A stretch of DNA of 64,000 bases from Bin87 sp965204395 (GTDB taxonomy: Bacteria; Chloroflexota; Dehalococcoidia; Lucifugimonadales; UBA3495), in the NCBI GenBank assembly GCA_965204395.1, contig OZ241987.1, forward strand, positions 3,782,001 through 3,846,000, written 5' to 3'. Each line of letters starts with the position of its first letter. Position 1 is the stretch's first letter. The position numbers and the translations under genes were made by a program. The notes beneath the pieces are model-generated. The model saw only the letters and a program-made list of their open reading frames with translations. It was not told the DNA's origin and did no database searches. Shown one piece after another: positions 8,101 to 17,359 of the stretch.

Positions 8101-9060
8101 AATGACCGAGCGGAGGCCGGTAGGGATTTTTAATTTATCTACCCCGCCCGTCCGATCATCCTGAGCTGCCGTAGGTCCGCCTGTTGCGGGTTGGCGTGCG
8201 GGGTCGTGCACCCTTACCCAGCATTGACAGGGGCGGTCTGGGAGACCGGCCATTCAAGTACAAGGGCCCGGGTCGAGGGCACGACGATTTTGTTTTGGGA
8301 CGCTGTTTCAGCGTCTGCACGGCAGTCGTTTTCACGCGGTGTTTTGGTGTGGTTGCCTCCCTTGGGGTTGGTGGTTGGTTTTGAGAATTGGGTGTCAGGT
8401 TGTGGTTCGGATCGGTTGTCGGAGCACGGCCAACACTGTTTTTTTGCTTGCGCAGAAAGATATCGTCCTAGGCTTCCGTGTCCTCGCGGGTAGCCGGCCA
8501 ATGATACCGGGGCAGTGCGAGCACGGGGCGGTGGTAACACCCGCTGGGTTCCGGGAGCTTGGCCGGGGAATATAGATCCGCCGGGGGCGGACCTTCGGCC
8601 CACCAGAGGCGGATCTACGACTCTAGGCTCCTTGGGAACCGTATTCTGCTTTTGGGTAACCGACAGGCCGTTATGCGACCCGAACCTTTTTGACACCTCG
8701 CCATGTTGGTAGTTTGGTGGCTGCCGCTGCATGCGATGCGGCTGATCCCGCCCGGTTCTCGAGTGCCGAGCGGGGAACCTGACATGGTTAGGATAGAACG
8801 TGGGTGCGGTAAGCGGCAACGGGCGGGAGTCACTGTTAGGAAATTGATTTTTGCAAGGCAGGGGCAAGGGGCCGCAGGGTCATTCGCTCATCCCGAGCGG
8901 ACGCGACGAATGACGGCAGAACGTTTGCCGAATGACCGTCCGCTCGTGGTTCGACAAGCTCACCATGAGCGGGCGGCGCGGTTGATCGAGTGAGCTGACT
9001 ACCCACACGCTGAGCAATAATCGAATGGCCTTGAGGAGGCCGGCACCACGAACGTGAGTC
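8101..9060. other. Long non-coding stretch rich in secondary structure
   Basis: I see no gene here. Open frames lack motifs, good starts and ribosome binding sites. There is a perfect hairpin GACGCTG/CAGCGTC at 8299-8315. A compound stem-loop at 8546-8640 pairs GGTTCC with GGAACC and GGAGC with GCTCC, then opens into a bubble of roughly 14/8 nt, then closes again as TAGATCCGCC/GGCGGATCTA (8573-8582 with 8608-8617). This bubble-in-a-hairpin layout resembles 6S RNA, but conserved sequence blocks are not recognisable. The 8885-8975 end carries REP-like palindromes. Confidence 0.4.
8940..8972. repeat. REP-like palindrome
   Basis: CCGCTCGTGGT (8940-8950) and ACCATGAGCGG (8962-8972) form a hairpin around a loop containing TTCGACAAGCTC. 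This resembles the dispersed extragenic palindromes found in many genomes. Confidence 0.55.
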
Positions 9061-9130
9061 ATTTTGCGTCGATGTTATACTTGAACCATCGGGTAACTCA
9101 TACCTCTTTAAGCTTCTGCTTGGAAGTTCC

Positions 9131-10060
9131 ATGACCGTCCTGGTAACCGGCGCCACTGGATTTTTGGGCCGCCGCGTGGTCCAACAATTACTGGAAACGA
9201 ACCATGAAGTTCGCGCCATGGTTCGCAGCCCGGGTAGCGAGCGAGTGTTCACGACTCCGCCCACCGAAGTGTGCTATGGGGATGTTCGCGATCCAGATGC
9301 CGTTGCGGAAGCCTGCCGCGACATCTCCGAGGTTATCCACCTGGTAGCGGTAATTCGGGGTGGGCCACGCCAATTCGATGCGATCAACCGTCAGGGCACG
9401 GCCAATGTGGTGGGCGCCGCCAGAGAAGCCGGGTCTGTTCGCCGTTTTGTCCACCTCAGCGCTATTGGCGCGGCCAACGTCCCTAACCTGCGTTATTTGT
9501 ACTCCAAATGGCAGGGCGAGCAAGAGGTCGTTGGAGGTGGACTGCCCTACGTTATCATCCGGCCTTCGTTGATTTTCGGCCCGGGGGATGAATTTACAAA
9601 TGCGGTTGCGGCGTTGGTCCGGTGTCTGCCTGTCACGCCGGTGATTGGCTCTGGAAACAACCGATTGCAGCCCATTCACGTCGACGATGTTGCCCAATGC
9701 GTAGCGCTGTCTCTGAGCGGCAACATACGGGGAAATCGCACCGTCGAAATTGGTGGGCCCGACCAACTTTCGTATAACGAAATCATCAGGACGGTAGCGC
9801 GCTCCATGGACCGGCGTCGGTTCGTAGTGAACGTTCCGCTTTGGAAATTCCGACTCCCGATCTTAATGATGGAATTGCTCACACCGCGTCCACCGATGAA
9901 CAGCGCCATGCTGCAACTCATCACCTTGCGCAATGTCGCGGACTCCGATTCCGTTGATCGGGAGTTTGGTTTCCATCCCAGTCCTCTGGCGCGGAACTTA
10001 GACCACATCAGGGACATGACTTTTGGCCGGGCTCTGCGCACCAATCTGGGCCTTAGTTGA
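9131..10060 (+). CDS. NAD(P)-dependent epimerase/dehydratase-like protein (NDUFA9/complex-I-associated type)
   Basis: This extended short-chain dehydrogenase fold has 309 residues. The Rossmann motif GATGFLGRRV is at residues 7-16, followed by the NmrA/NDUFA9-like strand RAMVRSPGSE and the mid motif FVHLSAIGAAN. The Tyr-x3-Lys site is LRYLYSKWQGE (Tyr followed by SK), so a YxxxK pair is not clear and the protein may be non-catalytic or use another residue, as in NDUFA9-type proteins. The stop overlaps the folC start. A possible -10 TATACT is at 9076. The substrate is unknown. Confidence 0.8.
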   Translation: MTVLVTGATGFLGRRVVQQLLETNHEVRAMVRSPGSERVFTTPPTEVCYGDVRDPDAVAEACRDISEVIHLVAVIRGGPRQFDAINRQGTANVVGAAREAGSVRRFVHLSAIGAANVPNLRYLYSKWQGEQEVVGGGLPYVIIRPSLIFGPGDEFTNAVAALVRCLPVTPVIGSGNNRLQPIHVDDVAQCVALSLSGNIRGNRTVEIGGPDQLSYNEIIRTVARSMDRRRFVVNVPLWKFRLPILMMELLTPRPPMNSAMLQLITLRNVADSDSVDREFGFHPSPLARNLDHIRDMTFGRALRTNLGLS

Positions 10061-11442
10061 ACGTTTCAATGGATTATCAAGAATCGATCGCTCGGCTCCT
10101 ATCGTTGGTTGACCATGAACGGAGTATGCCGACTCTGCCCAGGCAGAAACGGATTTACGATCTCCGAAACGTACATCGACTGTTGGACCGGCTGGGCAAC
10201 CCTCACCACCTGCCCGGTGTGGTTCATGTCGCGGGCACCAAGGGCAAGGGCAGCACCGCTGCGATGGTCGAGTCCATCCTTCGCGCTGCTGGCTACTCCA
10301 CAGGGTTTTACTCATCTCCGCATCTGCACACGTTTCGCGAAAGGATCCGTGTTGACGGCGAGCCGGTTTCACCCTGCGGCTTTGCCCATGTTACCCGGGA
10401 GGTCTGGCCCCATCACCTGGCTAACGCCAATGATCCGGAAGCCGGGCCGGCAACTCTCTTCGAGTACCTGACGGCGATGGCGTTCTGCGTGTTCAGTGAA
10501 GCCCATACCGATTTCAATGTAATCGAGGTGGGCTTGGGTGGCCGCCTGGACGCCACAAACGTCGTTTCTCCCACCGTTAGCGTGATCACGCCGGTTAGCC
10601 TGGACCACACTGCTATTCTCGGTGACACCATCGGGGAAATCGCCTCCGACAAAGCCGGAATAATCAAGGCCGGCGTTCCAGTGGTGATGGCGCCCCAGTT
10701 CCCTGAGGCCGCTACACCGATTCGTTCCGCCGCGGCGTTTCACTCGGCGCCGCTGGTCGATGTAACCCAGGCCGCTAGCTGGCAGGTAGACTCGGTGAAC
10801 GAATCCGGGCAGCGCTTAACCGTCCGTACGGGCCGCGATGCTTACCATCCGATAGTTCCCCTTCTTGGCAATTTCCAGGCATCCAATGCGGCCGTGGCGA
10901 TAACCACCGTAGAAACTCTGGTCGAACAAGGATATGGGATTCCAAAGGCAGCGATTCTGGACGGCTTGGCTGCCGTGCGATGGCCAGGGCGCTTGGAGGT
11001 TCTGCGTCGTAATCCCAGGGTCGTGGCAGATGGCGCTCACAACGACCACTCCGTTGCCACCGTTTTGGACACCCTCGCCCACAGTCTTCCTCACCAGAGG
11101 TTGACGGTCGTAACAGGTTTCTCCAGGGACAAGCGTGTTTCGGCCATGATCGACCTCATCGCCAAGCGGGCCGACCGAGTTATCGCGACCCGTTCACGGC
11201 ATCCGAGATCGCTCCGGCAATCCGAAATCGTCGATGAATTCTTGACTGCCGGATTTCCGGAGGACAGCCTGGCGGAAACCAGCAACGTTGCCGATGCTAT
11301 CGACCTGGCAGTGGGCGGCGCTCAGGACGATGAACTGATCCTCGTAACCGGCTCGCTGTTTGTTGCGGCGGAAGCCCGCGAAGTGATCCTTGACATCGAA
11401 CCGGAAACCTATCCGGACTTGCTTCCGCCAGATTTGCGTTAG
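10057..11442 (+). CDS. folC: Bifunctional folylpolyglutamate synthase/dihydrofolate synthase
   Basis: FolC adds glutamate to dihydropteroate or tetrahydrofolate using ATP. It is 461 residues. The P-loop is HVAGTKGKGSTAAMVESIL near residue 55, followed by GFYSSPHLHTFRERI, EVGLGGRLDATN, the ligase signature ISLDHT variant VSLDHTAILGDT, and the C-terminal domain DGAHNDHSVATV. The TTG start at 10057 overlaps the preceding stop (TTGA); an ATG four codons later (10069) is an alternative. Confidence 0.92.
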   Translation: MNVSMDYQESIARLLSLVDHERSMPTLPRQKRIYDLRNVHRLLDRLGNPHHLPGVVHVAGTKGKGSTAAMVESILRAAGYSTGFYSSPHLHTFRERIRVDGEPVSPCGFAHVTREVWPHHLANANDPEAGPATLFEYLTAMAFCVFSEAHTDFNVIEVGLGGRLDATNVVSPTVSVITPVSLDHTAILGDTIGEIASDKAGIIKAGVPVVMAPQFPEAATPIRSAAAFHSAPLVDVTQAASWQVDSVNESGQRLTVRTGRDAYHPIVPLLGNFQASNAAVAITTVETLVEQGYGIPKAAILDGLAAVRWPGRLEVLRRNPRVVADGAHNDHSVATVLDTLAHSLPHQRLTVVTGFSRDKRVSAMIDLIAKRADRVIATRSRHPRSLRQSEIVDEFLTAGFPEDSLAETSNVADAIDLAVGGAQDDELILVTGSLFVAAEAREVILDIEPETYPDLLPPDLR

Positions 11443-11499
11443 CGGTGTCCCCACACCCGCCCACCAGCGCGCACTCACGCTGCCGCACCGGAATTTGAT

Positions 11500-12753
11500 A
11501 TGAATCACGGTCCCCGCCGTCGCGTCGTCGTTACTGGTCTCGGTGCCATCACGCCGTTGGGCCTTTCTGCTGACGAATTCTGGACCAATTTGCTGGCTGG
11601 GCAATCCGGCATCGGTCCTATGACTCTTTGCGACCCGACTGATTACCCATGTCGTATCGCGGGACAGGCCGATGATTTCGACCCGACGAATTACATCGGG
11701 AATCGTGAAGCCAGGCGGATGGCCCGTTTTTCGCAACTCGCCGTCGCTAGCGCGTTACAAGCTGTCCAGGATGCGAATCTGGACATTGCGAGCGAAGATC
11801 CTTACCGGGTAGGAGTGTTGTTGGGAAATGGCAACGGCGGTTTCCCGACCTTGGAGGAAAACTGTCGCATCTTGGCTGATCGGGGCGGGATGCGAATGTC
11901 GCCTTTCTTTTTCCCCATGATCTTGCCCAACATGGCGGCGGCCAACGTCAGCCAGTACGTGGGCGCCCACGGGTACAACTCGACGGCAACGACCGCGTGC
12001 GCAGCCTCAAACAACGCAATTGGAGAAGCATTGCAGGCTATCCGCCACGGCATCGCTGATGTCATGCTGGCTGGCGGCGCTGAAGCGGGTATCAGCCAAC
12101 TAGGGTTGGCGGGATTCGCGGTCATGCGTGCTCTGAGTACACGTAATGACGACCCCCAACGCGCCAGTCGTCCTTTCGACGCCGAGCGCGACGGCTTTGT
12201 TCCCGCCGAAGGAGCCGGCATTCTGGTATTGGAAGAGCGCGAGCGGGCGATAGCCCGCGGCGCTCGTATCCTGTGCGAACTGTCCGGTTTCGGGGCGACT
12301 TCCGACGCCGGTCACCTGGTGCAACCCCAGGAGTCGGGCGCCAGCGCTGCTCGAGCGATGTCCAACGCCATCGGGGACGCCGGACTCGAACCTGTTGGTG
12401 TCCATTACATCAACGCCCACGGCACTTCAACCCCGTTGAATGACGCGGTGGAAACCATTGCGATCAAACGCCTCTTTGGCGAAGGCGCTCACAGAGTGCC
12501 GGTGAGCAGCACCAAGAGCATGATCGGCCATTCATTGGGGGCGTCCGGCGCCCTCGAAGCCATCGCTTGTGTGAAAACGCTTGTTGACCAGAAGATCCAC
12601 CCGACCGTCAACTACGAACACCCCGATCCCCAGTGCGACTTGGACTATGTCCCCAACCGGGCGCGCTCAGCCGATGTTGAAACGGTTTTGTCCAACGCGT
12701 TCGGTTTCGGGGGTCAGAACGCGTGCTTGATCTTCCAACGCCATGTGGCCTGA
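11500..12753 (+). CDS. fabF: 3-oxoacyl-[ACP] synthase II, second copy
   Basis: A 417-residue KAS II paralogue of the gene at 771. Cys167 (STATTACAASNNAIG), His307 (NAHGTSTPLND) and His344 (STKSMIGHSLGASG) complete the triad. The two copies differ around the active cysteine (TTACAAS here, TSSCSSG in the first), so they may differ in chain-length or substrate preference. It starts 57 nt after folC on the same strand. A bidirectional hairpin follows. Confidence 0.92.
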   Translation: MNHGPRRRVVVTGLGAITPLGLSADEFWTNLLAGQSGIGPMTLCDPTDYPCRIAGQADDFDPTNYIGNREARRMARFSQLAVASALQAVQDANLDIASEDPYRVGVLLGNGNGGFPTLEENCRILADRGGMRMSPFFFPMILPNMAAANVSQYVGAHGYNSTATTACAASNNAIGEALQAIRHGIADVMLAGGAEAGISQLGLAGFAVMRALSTRNDDPQRASRPFDAERDGFVPAEGAGILVLEERERAIARGARILCELSGFGATSDAGHLVQPQESGASAARAMSNAIGDAGLEPVGVHYINAHGTSTPLNDAVETIAIKRLFGEGAHRVPVSSTKSMIGHSLGASGALEAIACVKTLVDQKIHPTVNYEHPDPQCDLDYVPNRARSADVETVLSNAFGFGGQNACLIFQRHVA

Positions 12754-12785
12754 ATCCGTCCGGCATCGGGCCAGCCGTCCCGCAG

Positions 12786-12820
12786 CGAAAAAATCGCCGG
12801 GGTCGAAACGAACCCCGGCG
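12786..12820 (-). terminator. Rho-independent terminator after the SWIM gene
   Basis: CGCCGGGGT (12795-12803) pairs with ACCCCGGCG (12812-12820). On the minus strand the hairpin is followed by ATTTTTTCGC. It also sits just after the plus-strand fabF and may serve both genes. Confidence 0.8.
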
Positions 12821-12851
12821 CAAATTTGCAACGACCTGTACCTTGCCTATC

Positions 12852-13109
12852 TCAGACGGCTGCCTTTTCGGCTTTGGGTTGTCTTGCCAGCATTTCGTCG
12901 AGCATGCGCTGCAAGGCCATGATGTGGCTGCAAACCCCTCGGGTCGCAAAGAACGCGCATTCGCACTGCCAGTCGCCATCGCTGTACCGTACTCGGTACG
13001 TATTGTGGTTGCCGACGAATGAGGCTTCGAACGTGTGAATGTTCACCCGGTCCGGTTCCTCGGCGTACTTGCGCGCTTTGTCAACCTTGCCAATGTAGCT
13101 CGAGCTCAT
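12852..13109 (-). CDS. Small SWIM zinc-finger protein
   Basis: About 85 residues with the SWIM pattern CxCx(n)CxH visible in QCECAFFATRGVCSHIMALQ. SWIM domains bind zinc and mediate DNA or protein contacts. The rest is two short helices and a beta strand (TYRVRYSDGDW). I prefer the ATG at 13109 (MSSSYIGKVDKARKY); a start nine codons upstream is possible. It lies alone between fabF and rny and ends at a strong terminator. The function is not known. Confidence 0.75.
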   Translation of the reverse strand: MSSSYIGKVDKARKYAEEPDRVNIHTFEASFVGNHNTYRVRYSDGDWQCECAFFATRGVCSHIMALQRMLDEMLARQPKAEKAAV

Positions 13110-13247
13110 TTTTGCCCCCGCATTGTTATTAGGCAACCGATCTTATCGCCGCCCGTGCCTTAAATGTTACCGGCATCAGCGGCCAATGGCAAATGTCCTG
13201 CAGCCGCTATCCAGCGCATTTTTGAATATTGTTTATTCATAAAATTC

Positions 13248-13276
13248 TTGACTTTGACGGCCCCCAACACTAGGAT
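13248..13276 (+). promoter_or_regulatory. Promoter of rny
   Basis: TTGACT (13248-13253), a 17-nt spacer and TAGGAT (13271-13276) lie about 55 nt before the rny ATG, which has an AGGAGG ribosome binding site. Confidence 0.7.
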
Positions 13277-13329
13277 AAACATAGGGCAAAAATATCCCGG
13301 GCATTGCCCGGACGGACCGAGGAGGTTCT

Positions 13330-14862
13330 ATGATGACCATAATCCTGTCCGTCCTGGCGGCCGCAGGGTTCGCAACAGGCATAGCAGCGGTGATCTGGCT
13401 GCTGCTATCTACTAAAAAAGATGGGAACAAATTACAACGCAGTCGGGAGGAGGCTGCCACCACCGTTACTCAGGCCGAAGAAGAGAAGCGTAATATTCTG
13501 CTTCAGGCCCAGGAGGAGGCTCTAAAAATCCGCGAAGTCGGAGATAAGGAAATCCAGGAACAAAGGCGGGAGCTCAACCGCATGGAGCGCCGCCACATCC
13601 AGCGAGAAGAGCAACTCGACCGGAAATCGGAATCCCTGGAAACCCAGGAAGCCGACCTGGAACGGCGCGAATCCGACGCCAATCACGCTCTGCAAAAAGC
13701 GGATGAGTTGAAACACCAGCACACCGTTGAATTGGAGCGCATCGCGACGCTCAGTACGGAACAGGCGCGAGAGATCGTGCTCAGGCGTGGGGAAGAAGAA
13801 GCCAGCCACGAATTGGCCCGCCGCTACTACGAGTTGGAGAAGGAGCACCAAACTCGGGCCGACGACAACGCTCGCCGAATTCTCACCCTCGCAATAAATC
13901 GCCTCGCTACCGACGTAGTGTCGGAAAGCACCACATCTGTTGTTTCCCTGCCCAACGATGAGATGAAGGGTCGTCTCATCGGCCGCGAAGGACGTAACAT
14001 AAGGGCCCTGGAGGCCCGCACCGGCGTCGATATCATTGTCGACGATACACCCGGTATCGTAACGCTATCGTGCTTTGACCCGGTTCGCCGGGAAATCGCA
14101 AAGTTGGCCCTCACCCAGTTGGTGAAAGATGGCCGAATCCAGCCCGCTCGCATCGAAGAGAGCGTCAACCGAGCAACCCGAGATATCGACGAGACCATCT
14201 GGAGAGCCGGCGAGGACGCGACTTTCGAAGTGGGTGTCAGCGGTTTGGACCCCGAACTGATCCGATTGTTGGGTCGCCTCAAATACCGTTACAGCTACGG
14301 GGAAAACGTGTTGACCCATTCCATTGAGGTCGGACTGCTCGCTGGTATGTTGGCATCCGAGGTGGGCGCCAACGTTCAAACCGCGCGGGCGGGAGGGTTG
14401 CTGCACGACATCGGCAAGGCCATGACCCACGAAATCCCCGGCCCGCATGCCGAGATTGGGTACGACCTTACGACCCGCAACGGTATCGGATCGCTAATCT
14501 GCAATTGCGTGTTGGAGCACCACGACGACGACCACTCCAGCGTCGAGTCCTTCCTGGTCGCTGCGGCGGATGGTATCAGCGCCGCCCGGCCCGGTGCGCG
14601 CAAAGAATCCATTGAGCAATACACCCGGCGCTTACGTGAGTTGGAAGAGACGGCTAACGGTTTCGAAGGCGTCCAGCGATCGTTCGCGATCCAGGCGGGT
14701 CGCGAGGTGCGTGTCATGGTCAGTCCCGATACCGTGGACGATGTGGCGTGCGCTACCTTGGCTCGCGACATCGCGGGCAAGGTGTCTCGCGAATTGCAAT
14801 TCCCAGGCCAAATCAAGGTTACCGTGATCCGCGAAACCCGCGAGGAAAGCATTGCCCGTTAG
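13330..14862 (+). CDS. rny: Ribonuclease Y
   Basis: Membrane-anchored endoribonuclease that starts mRNA decay. At 510 residues the layout is classic: N-terminal membrane helix (residues 4-27), a long charged coiled coil (about 33-180), a KH domain with MKGRLIGREGRNIRALE (about 213-230) and an HD domain with HSIEVGLLAG and GGLLHDIGKAMTHE (about 345-370). ATG-ATG start; the first has AGGAGG upstream. The ymdB gene follows, as in Bacillus and many relatives. Confidence 0.95.
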   Translation: MMTIILSVLAAAGFATGIAAVIWLLLSTKKDGNKLQRSREEAATTVTQAEEEKRNILLQAQEEALKIREVGDKEIQEQRRELNRMERRHIQREEQLDRKSESLETQEADLERRESDANHALQKADELKHQHTVELERIATLSTEQAREIVLRRGEEEASHELARRYYELEKEHQTRADDNARRILTLAINRLATDVVSESTTSVVSLPNDEMKGRLIGREGRNIRALEARTGVDIIVDDTPGIVTLSCFDPVRREIAKLALTQLVKDGRIQPARIEESVNRATRDIDETIWRAGEDATFEVGVSGLDPELIRLLGRLKYRYSYGENVLTHSIEVGLLAGMLASEVGANVQTARAGGLLHDIGKAMTHEIPGPHAEIGYDLTTRNGIGSLICNCVLEHHDDDHSSVESFLVAAADGISAARPGARKESIEQYTRRLRELEETANGFEGVQRSFAIQAGREVRVMVSPDTVDDVACATLARDIAGKVSRELQFPGQIKVTVIRETREESIAR

Positions 14863-14900
14863 CGCTACGCCGGGCCACAAAGATCCCCGGACCGGAATTC

Positions 14901-14930
14901 AGTAGGGGCGAACGCCGATTCGCCCCTACT
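14901..14930. terminator. Perfect 12-bp palindrome between rny and ymdB
   Basis: AGTAGGGGCGAA (14901-14912) and TTCGCCCCTACT (14919-14930) form a perfect stem with a 6-nt loop. No T-run follows, so it may be a dispersed palindrome or mRNA-stabilising hairpin and not a true terminator. Confidence 0.5.
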
Positions 14931-14942
14931 ATGTGAATACAC

Positions 14943-15716
14943 ATGCGAATCTTGATGATTGGTGACATAATAGGCAAACCCGGACGCCGTGCCTTGGCGC
15001 GCCTTTTGCCCCAACTGCGAGACGAGCTTGACATCGACCTCGTAACTGCCAATGCGGAGAACACCGCCGGCGGTTTCGGTCTCACCCTTAAAACTGCTCG
15101 AAATCTTTTGGACGCTGGCGTCGATGTGATGACTTCGGGAAATCACATTTGGGACAAAAAAGATATTCTGCCGCACATGGACGAGTTGCCCCTACTCCGT
15201 CCTGCCAACTACTACGGCGCCCCCGGGCGCGGTTGGTTGATGCACGGCGACGTGATGGTGCTCAACCTCCAGGGAAGGGTATTCATGCCTCCGATTGATT
15301 GTCCGTTCCGCGAAGCAGACAAACGTCTGGCAGAAGCAGAAATCGAACTCGGACGATCGCCCAACCTGGTCTTGGTGGATTTCCACGCTGAGGCAACCTC
15401 CGAGAAGCATGGACTCGCTTGGTATCTCGATGGCCGGGTAAGCGCCGTAGTCGGAACCCATACGCACGTAGCCACTGCCGACGCTCGCGTTCTGCCGGGC
15501 GGCACCGCATATGTGAGCGATCTCGGTATGACAGGGCCACTGGACTCAGTGATAGGCACGGAAATCGCGCCGGTTTTGGAGCGGTTCAAGACTGGATTGC
15601 CGCAGCGTTTCAAACCCGCCGATGGTCCCTGTGTCCTCAATTCAGTCCTTATCGATATTGACGCCGAATGTGGGCGTGCGAACGAGATCGTTCGCATAGA
15701 CCGCACCATTGATTGA
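14943..15716 (+). CDS. ymdB: YmdB-type metallophosphoesterase
   Basis: A 257-residue member of the TIGR00282 family; YmdB homologues hydrolyse 2',3'-cyclic nucleotides and influence biofilm and RNA metabolism. Metal-binding motifs are MIGDIIGKPGR, ANAENTAGGFG, TSGNHIWDKKDIL, VDFHAEATSEK and VVGTHTHVATADARVL. It follows rny on the same strand, a common neighbourhood that suggests a shared RNA-decay role. Confidence 0.9.
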   Translation: MRILMIGDIIGKPGRRALARLLPQLRDELDIDLVTANAENTAGGFGLTLKTARNLLDAGVDVMTSGNHIWDKKDILPHMDELPLLRPANYYGAPGRGWLMHGDVMVLNLQGRVFMPPIDCPFREADKRLAEAEIELGRSPNLVLVDFHAEATSEKHGLAWYLDGRVSAVVGTHTHVATADARVLPGGTAYVSDLGMTGPLDSVIGTEIAPVLERFKTGLPQRFKPADGPCVLNSVLIDIDAECGRANEIVRIDRTID

Positions 15717-15752
15717 ACGATTAGTGCCTACACCAACTAGCAGGAATCTCCG

Positions 15753-16625
15753 ATGTCCATAACCGTCGACCTACATCTACACACTACCGCCTCCGACGGG
15801 AGATTGACTCCGACCGAGTTGGTGGAACTCACTGCTTCCAAAGGTCTCCGGACCATCTCGATTAGCGATCACGATACAACCGCTGGACTCGCGGAGGCGC
15901 AGCGAGCGGTTAAACGCATTCCTGGGATGCGATTGATTCCGGGCATCGAACTCAGTTGCGATGTTCCCGGGGGCGAAGTCCACATGCTGGGGTATTTCAT
16001 GGATACCAGCGACGCCGGGTTTCAGGAAACACTTGAGGTGTTCCGCGAAGGTCGGCTGGCCCGTGGCGAAGGTATGGTCCACAAGCTCGCCGAGTTCGGC
16101 CTGAATATCGAATGGGAGCGCGTGCTGGAAATCGCAGGCGATGCTTCAGTCGGTCGCCCGCACATCGCTCAAGCGTTGGTTGAAGCGGGTTACTTTTCCG
16201 AGCCCGCCGAGGCTTTCCGGGAATACTTGGGTCGCAACGGCAAAGCCTACGTGGAACGCACCAAGCTCACGCCTCTGGACGCGGTGAAGATGCTTAACGA
16301 CGTGGGGGGTGTCGCTGTGTTTGCCCACCCCTGGTTTGAACGTCGTGGCGGAGAGCCCGAACCCGAGCGTTCTTTGATCGAGACGGTCGAAGAGTTGAAA
16401 GCCGCCGGCCTCCATGGGATGGAAGTGCACTACTCTATGTACGACGAGGCCACCGTTGATTGGCTGGCCGACTTGGCCCGGGCATACGATCTGATCCCTT
16501 GCGGGGGTAGCGACTACCACCACAGCGGGAATGCTCGGGAACCGCTTCCCGGGGTAAATGGTCCTCCGATGGAAACCGTCGAACGCTTGGAAGCAGCCGC
16601 CCAAGAATTGAAGACTCGACGCTGA
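15753..16625 (+). CDS. PHP-domain phosphoesterase (TrpH/RNase AM-like)
   Basis: A 290-residue PHP protein. Metal ligands are visible in DLHLHTTASDG (N-terminus), ISDHDTTAGL, PGIELSC, GRPHIAQALV, VFAHPWFE and the late GGSDYHHSG. Relatives hydrolyse 3',5'-nucleoside bisphosphates or trim RNA 5' ends. Its place after rny and ymdB is consistent with nucleotide or RNA turnover. The ATG at 15753 follows a weak purine-rich site. Confidence 0.85.
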   Translation: MSITVDLHLHTTASDGRLTPTELVELTASKGLRTISISDHDTTAGLAEAQRAVKRIPGMRLIPGIELSCDVPGGEVHMLGYFMDTSDAGFQETLEVFREGRLARGEGMVHKLAEFGLNIEWERVLEIAGDASVGRPHIAQALVEAGYFSEPAEAFREYLGRNGKAYVERTKLTPLDAVKMLNDVGGVAVFAHPWFERRGGEPEPERSLIETVEELKAAGLHGMEVHYSMYDEATVDWLADLARAYDLIPCGGSDYHHSGNAREPLPGVNGPPMETVERLEAAAQELKTRR

Positions 16626-16645
16626 CCCTGATTTCCCCTCCGGTA

Positions 16646-17359
16646 ATGGGCCAAACCTTCGCTCTCATAGTCGCTCTGTGGGCGTGCGCTTATGTCCTCG
16701 GCGCCATTCCGATCTCGTATCTACTGGGCCGGTTACTGGGCGGAGTCGATCTTCGGCGGCACGGCAGCGGGAACGTCGGCGGCAGTAACCTAGCCAGCCA
16801 ACTGGGCCGCCGATGGCTGCCGTTGGTCGTAGTCGTGGACCTCACGAGGGGAGGGGCACCGGTATTGGTCGGTCAATTTGTGCTCGGGTTGGGAGAGCAC
16901 ACTTGGTTCCTCGTGGCGACCCCTTTGTTCACATTGTTGGGCAACGCATGGTCCCCATTTTTGAAATTCGCGGGCGGACGTAGCGTAGGAGTGTGGGCCG
17001 GGGGGTTGGTAGGGGTGTCGCCGTCCTTGTTTTTGGCGGCATTGGTCACGTATTTGTGCGGTTGGATGGTTTCCCGACGCTCAGCCGAATCCTTGCTCGT
17101 GGTTATGTGCGTGTTGCCTTTGGTTTGCCTGGCTTGGCCTCAATCCTGGTTGCTGGTTGGTTCCCCTGTCCACTTCGCTGCCTATGCGGCCGTAGGGGCT
17201 GTGCTAATCTTGATTAAGCGATTGGCGTCCAACGGAGGGCCCTTGCCGACCGACGTCTCACGCGCTTCCGTGTTGTTTAATCGATTATTGCGGGACCGGG
17301 ACATTGCAGACCGTCAACAATGGCTACAACGCGCGCCGGATCGGACGAACGATTTTTGA
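16646..17359 (+). CDS. plsY: Glycerol-3-phosphate acyltransferase PlsY-like membrane protein
   Basis: PlsY acylates glycerol-3-phosphate from acyl-phosphate in the membrane. It has 237 residues with five or more hydrophobic segments. Motif 1 reads HGSGNVGGSNLA (canonical GSGNxGATN) and motif 2 FAGGRSVGVWAGG (canonical FxGGKGVAT). Both are recognisable but altered, including Lys to Arg in the second, so the acyl donor or activity may differ from a standard PlsY. It overlaps the next gene by one base (TGATG). Confidence 0.75.
   Translation: MGQTFALIVALWACAYVLGAIPISYLLGRLLGGVDLRRHGSGNVGGSNLASQLGRRWLPLVVVVDLTRGGAPVLVGQFVLGLGEHTWFLVATPLFTLLGNAWSPFLKFAGGRSVGVWAGGLVGVSPSLFLAALVTYLCGWMVSRRSAESLLVVMCVLPLVCLAWPQSWLLVGSPVHFAAYAAVGAVLILIKRLASNGGPLPTDVSRASVLFNRLLRDRDIADRQQWLQRAPDRTNDF

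Noticed and set aside
8760..8830. Possible RNase P RNA segment (GGGTGCGGTAAG)
   Set aside because: The required GAGGAAAGUCC core and pairing partners are absent nearby.
8214..8867. Minus-strand ORF of 217 codons in the gene-free region
   Set aside because: Low-complexity composition, no ribosome site, no motifs, and it covers RNA-like hairpins.
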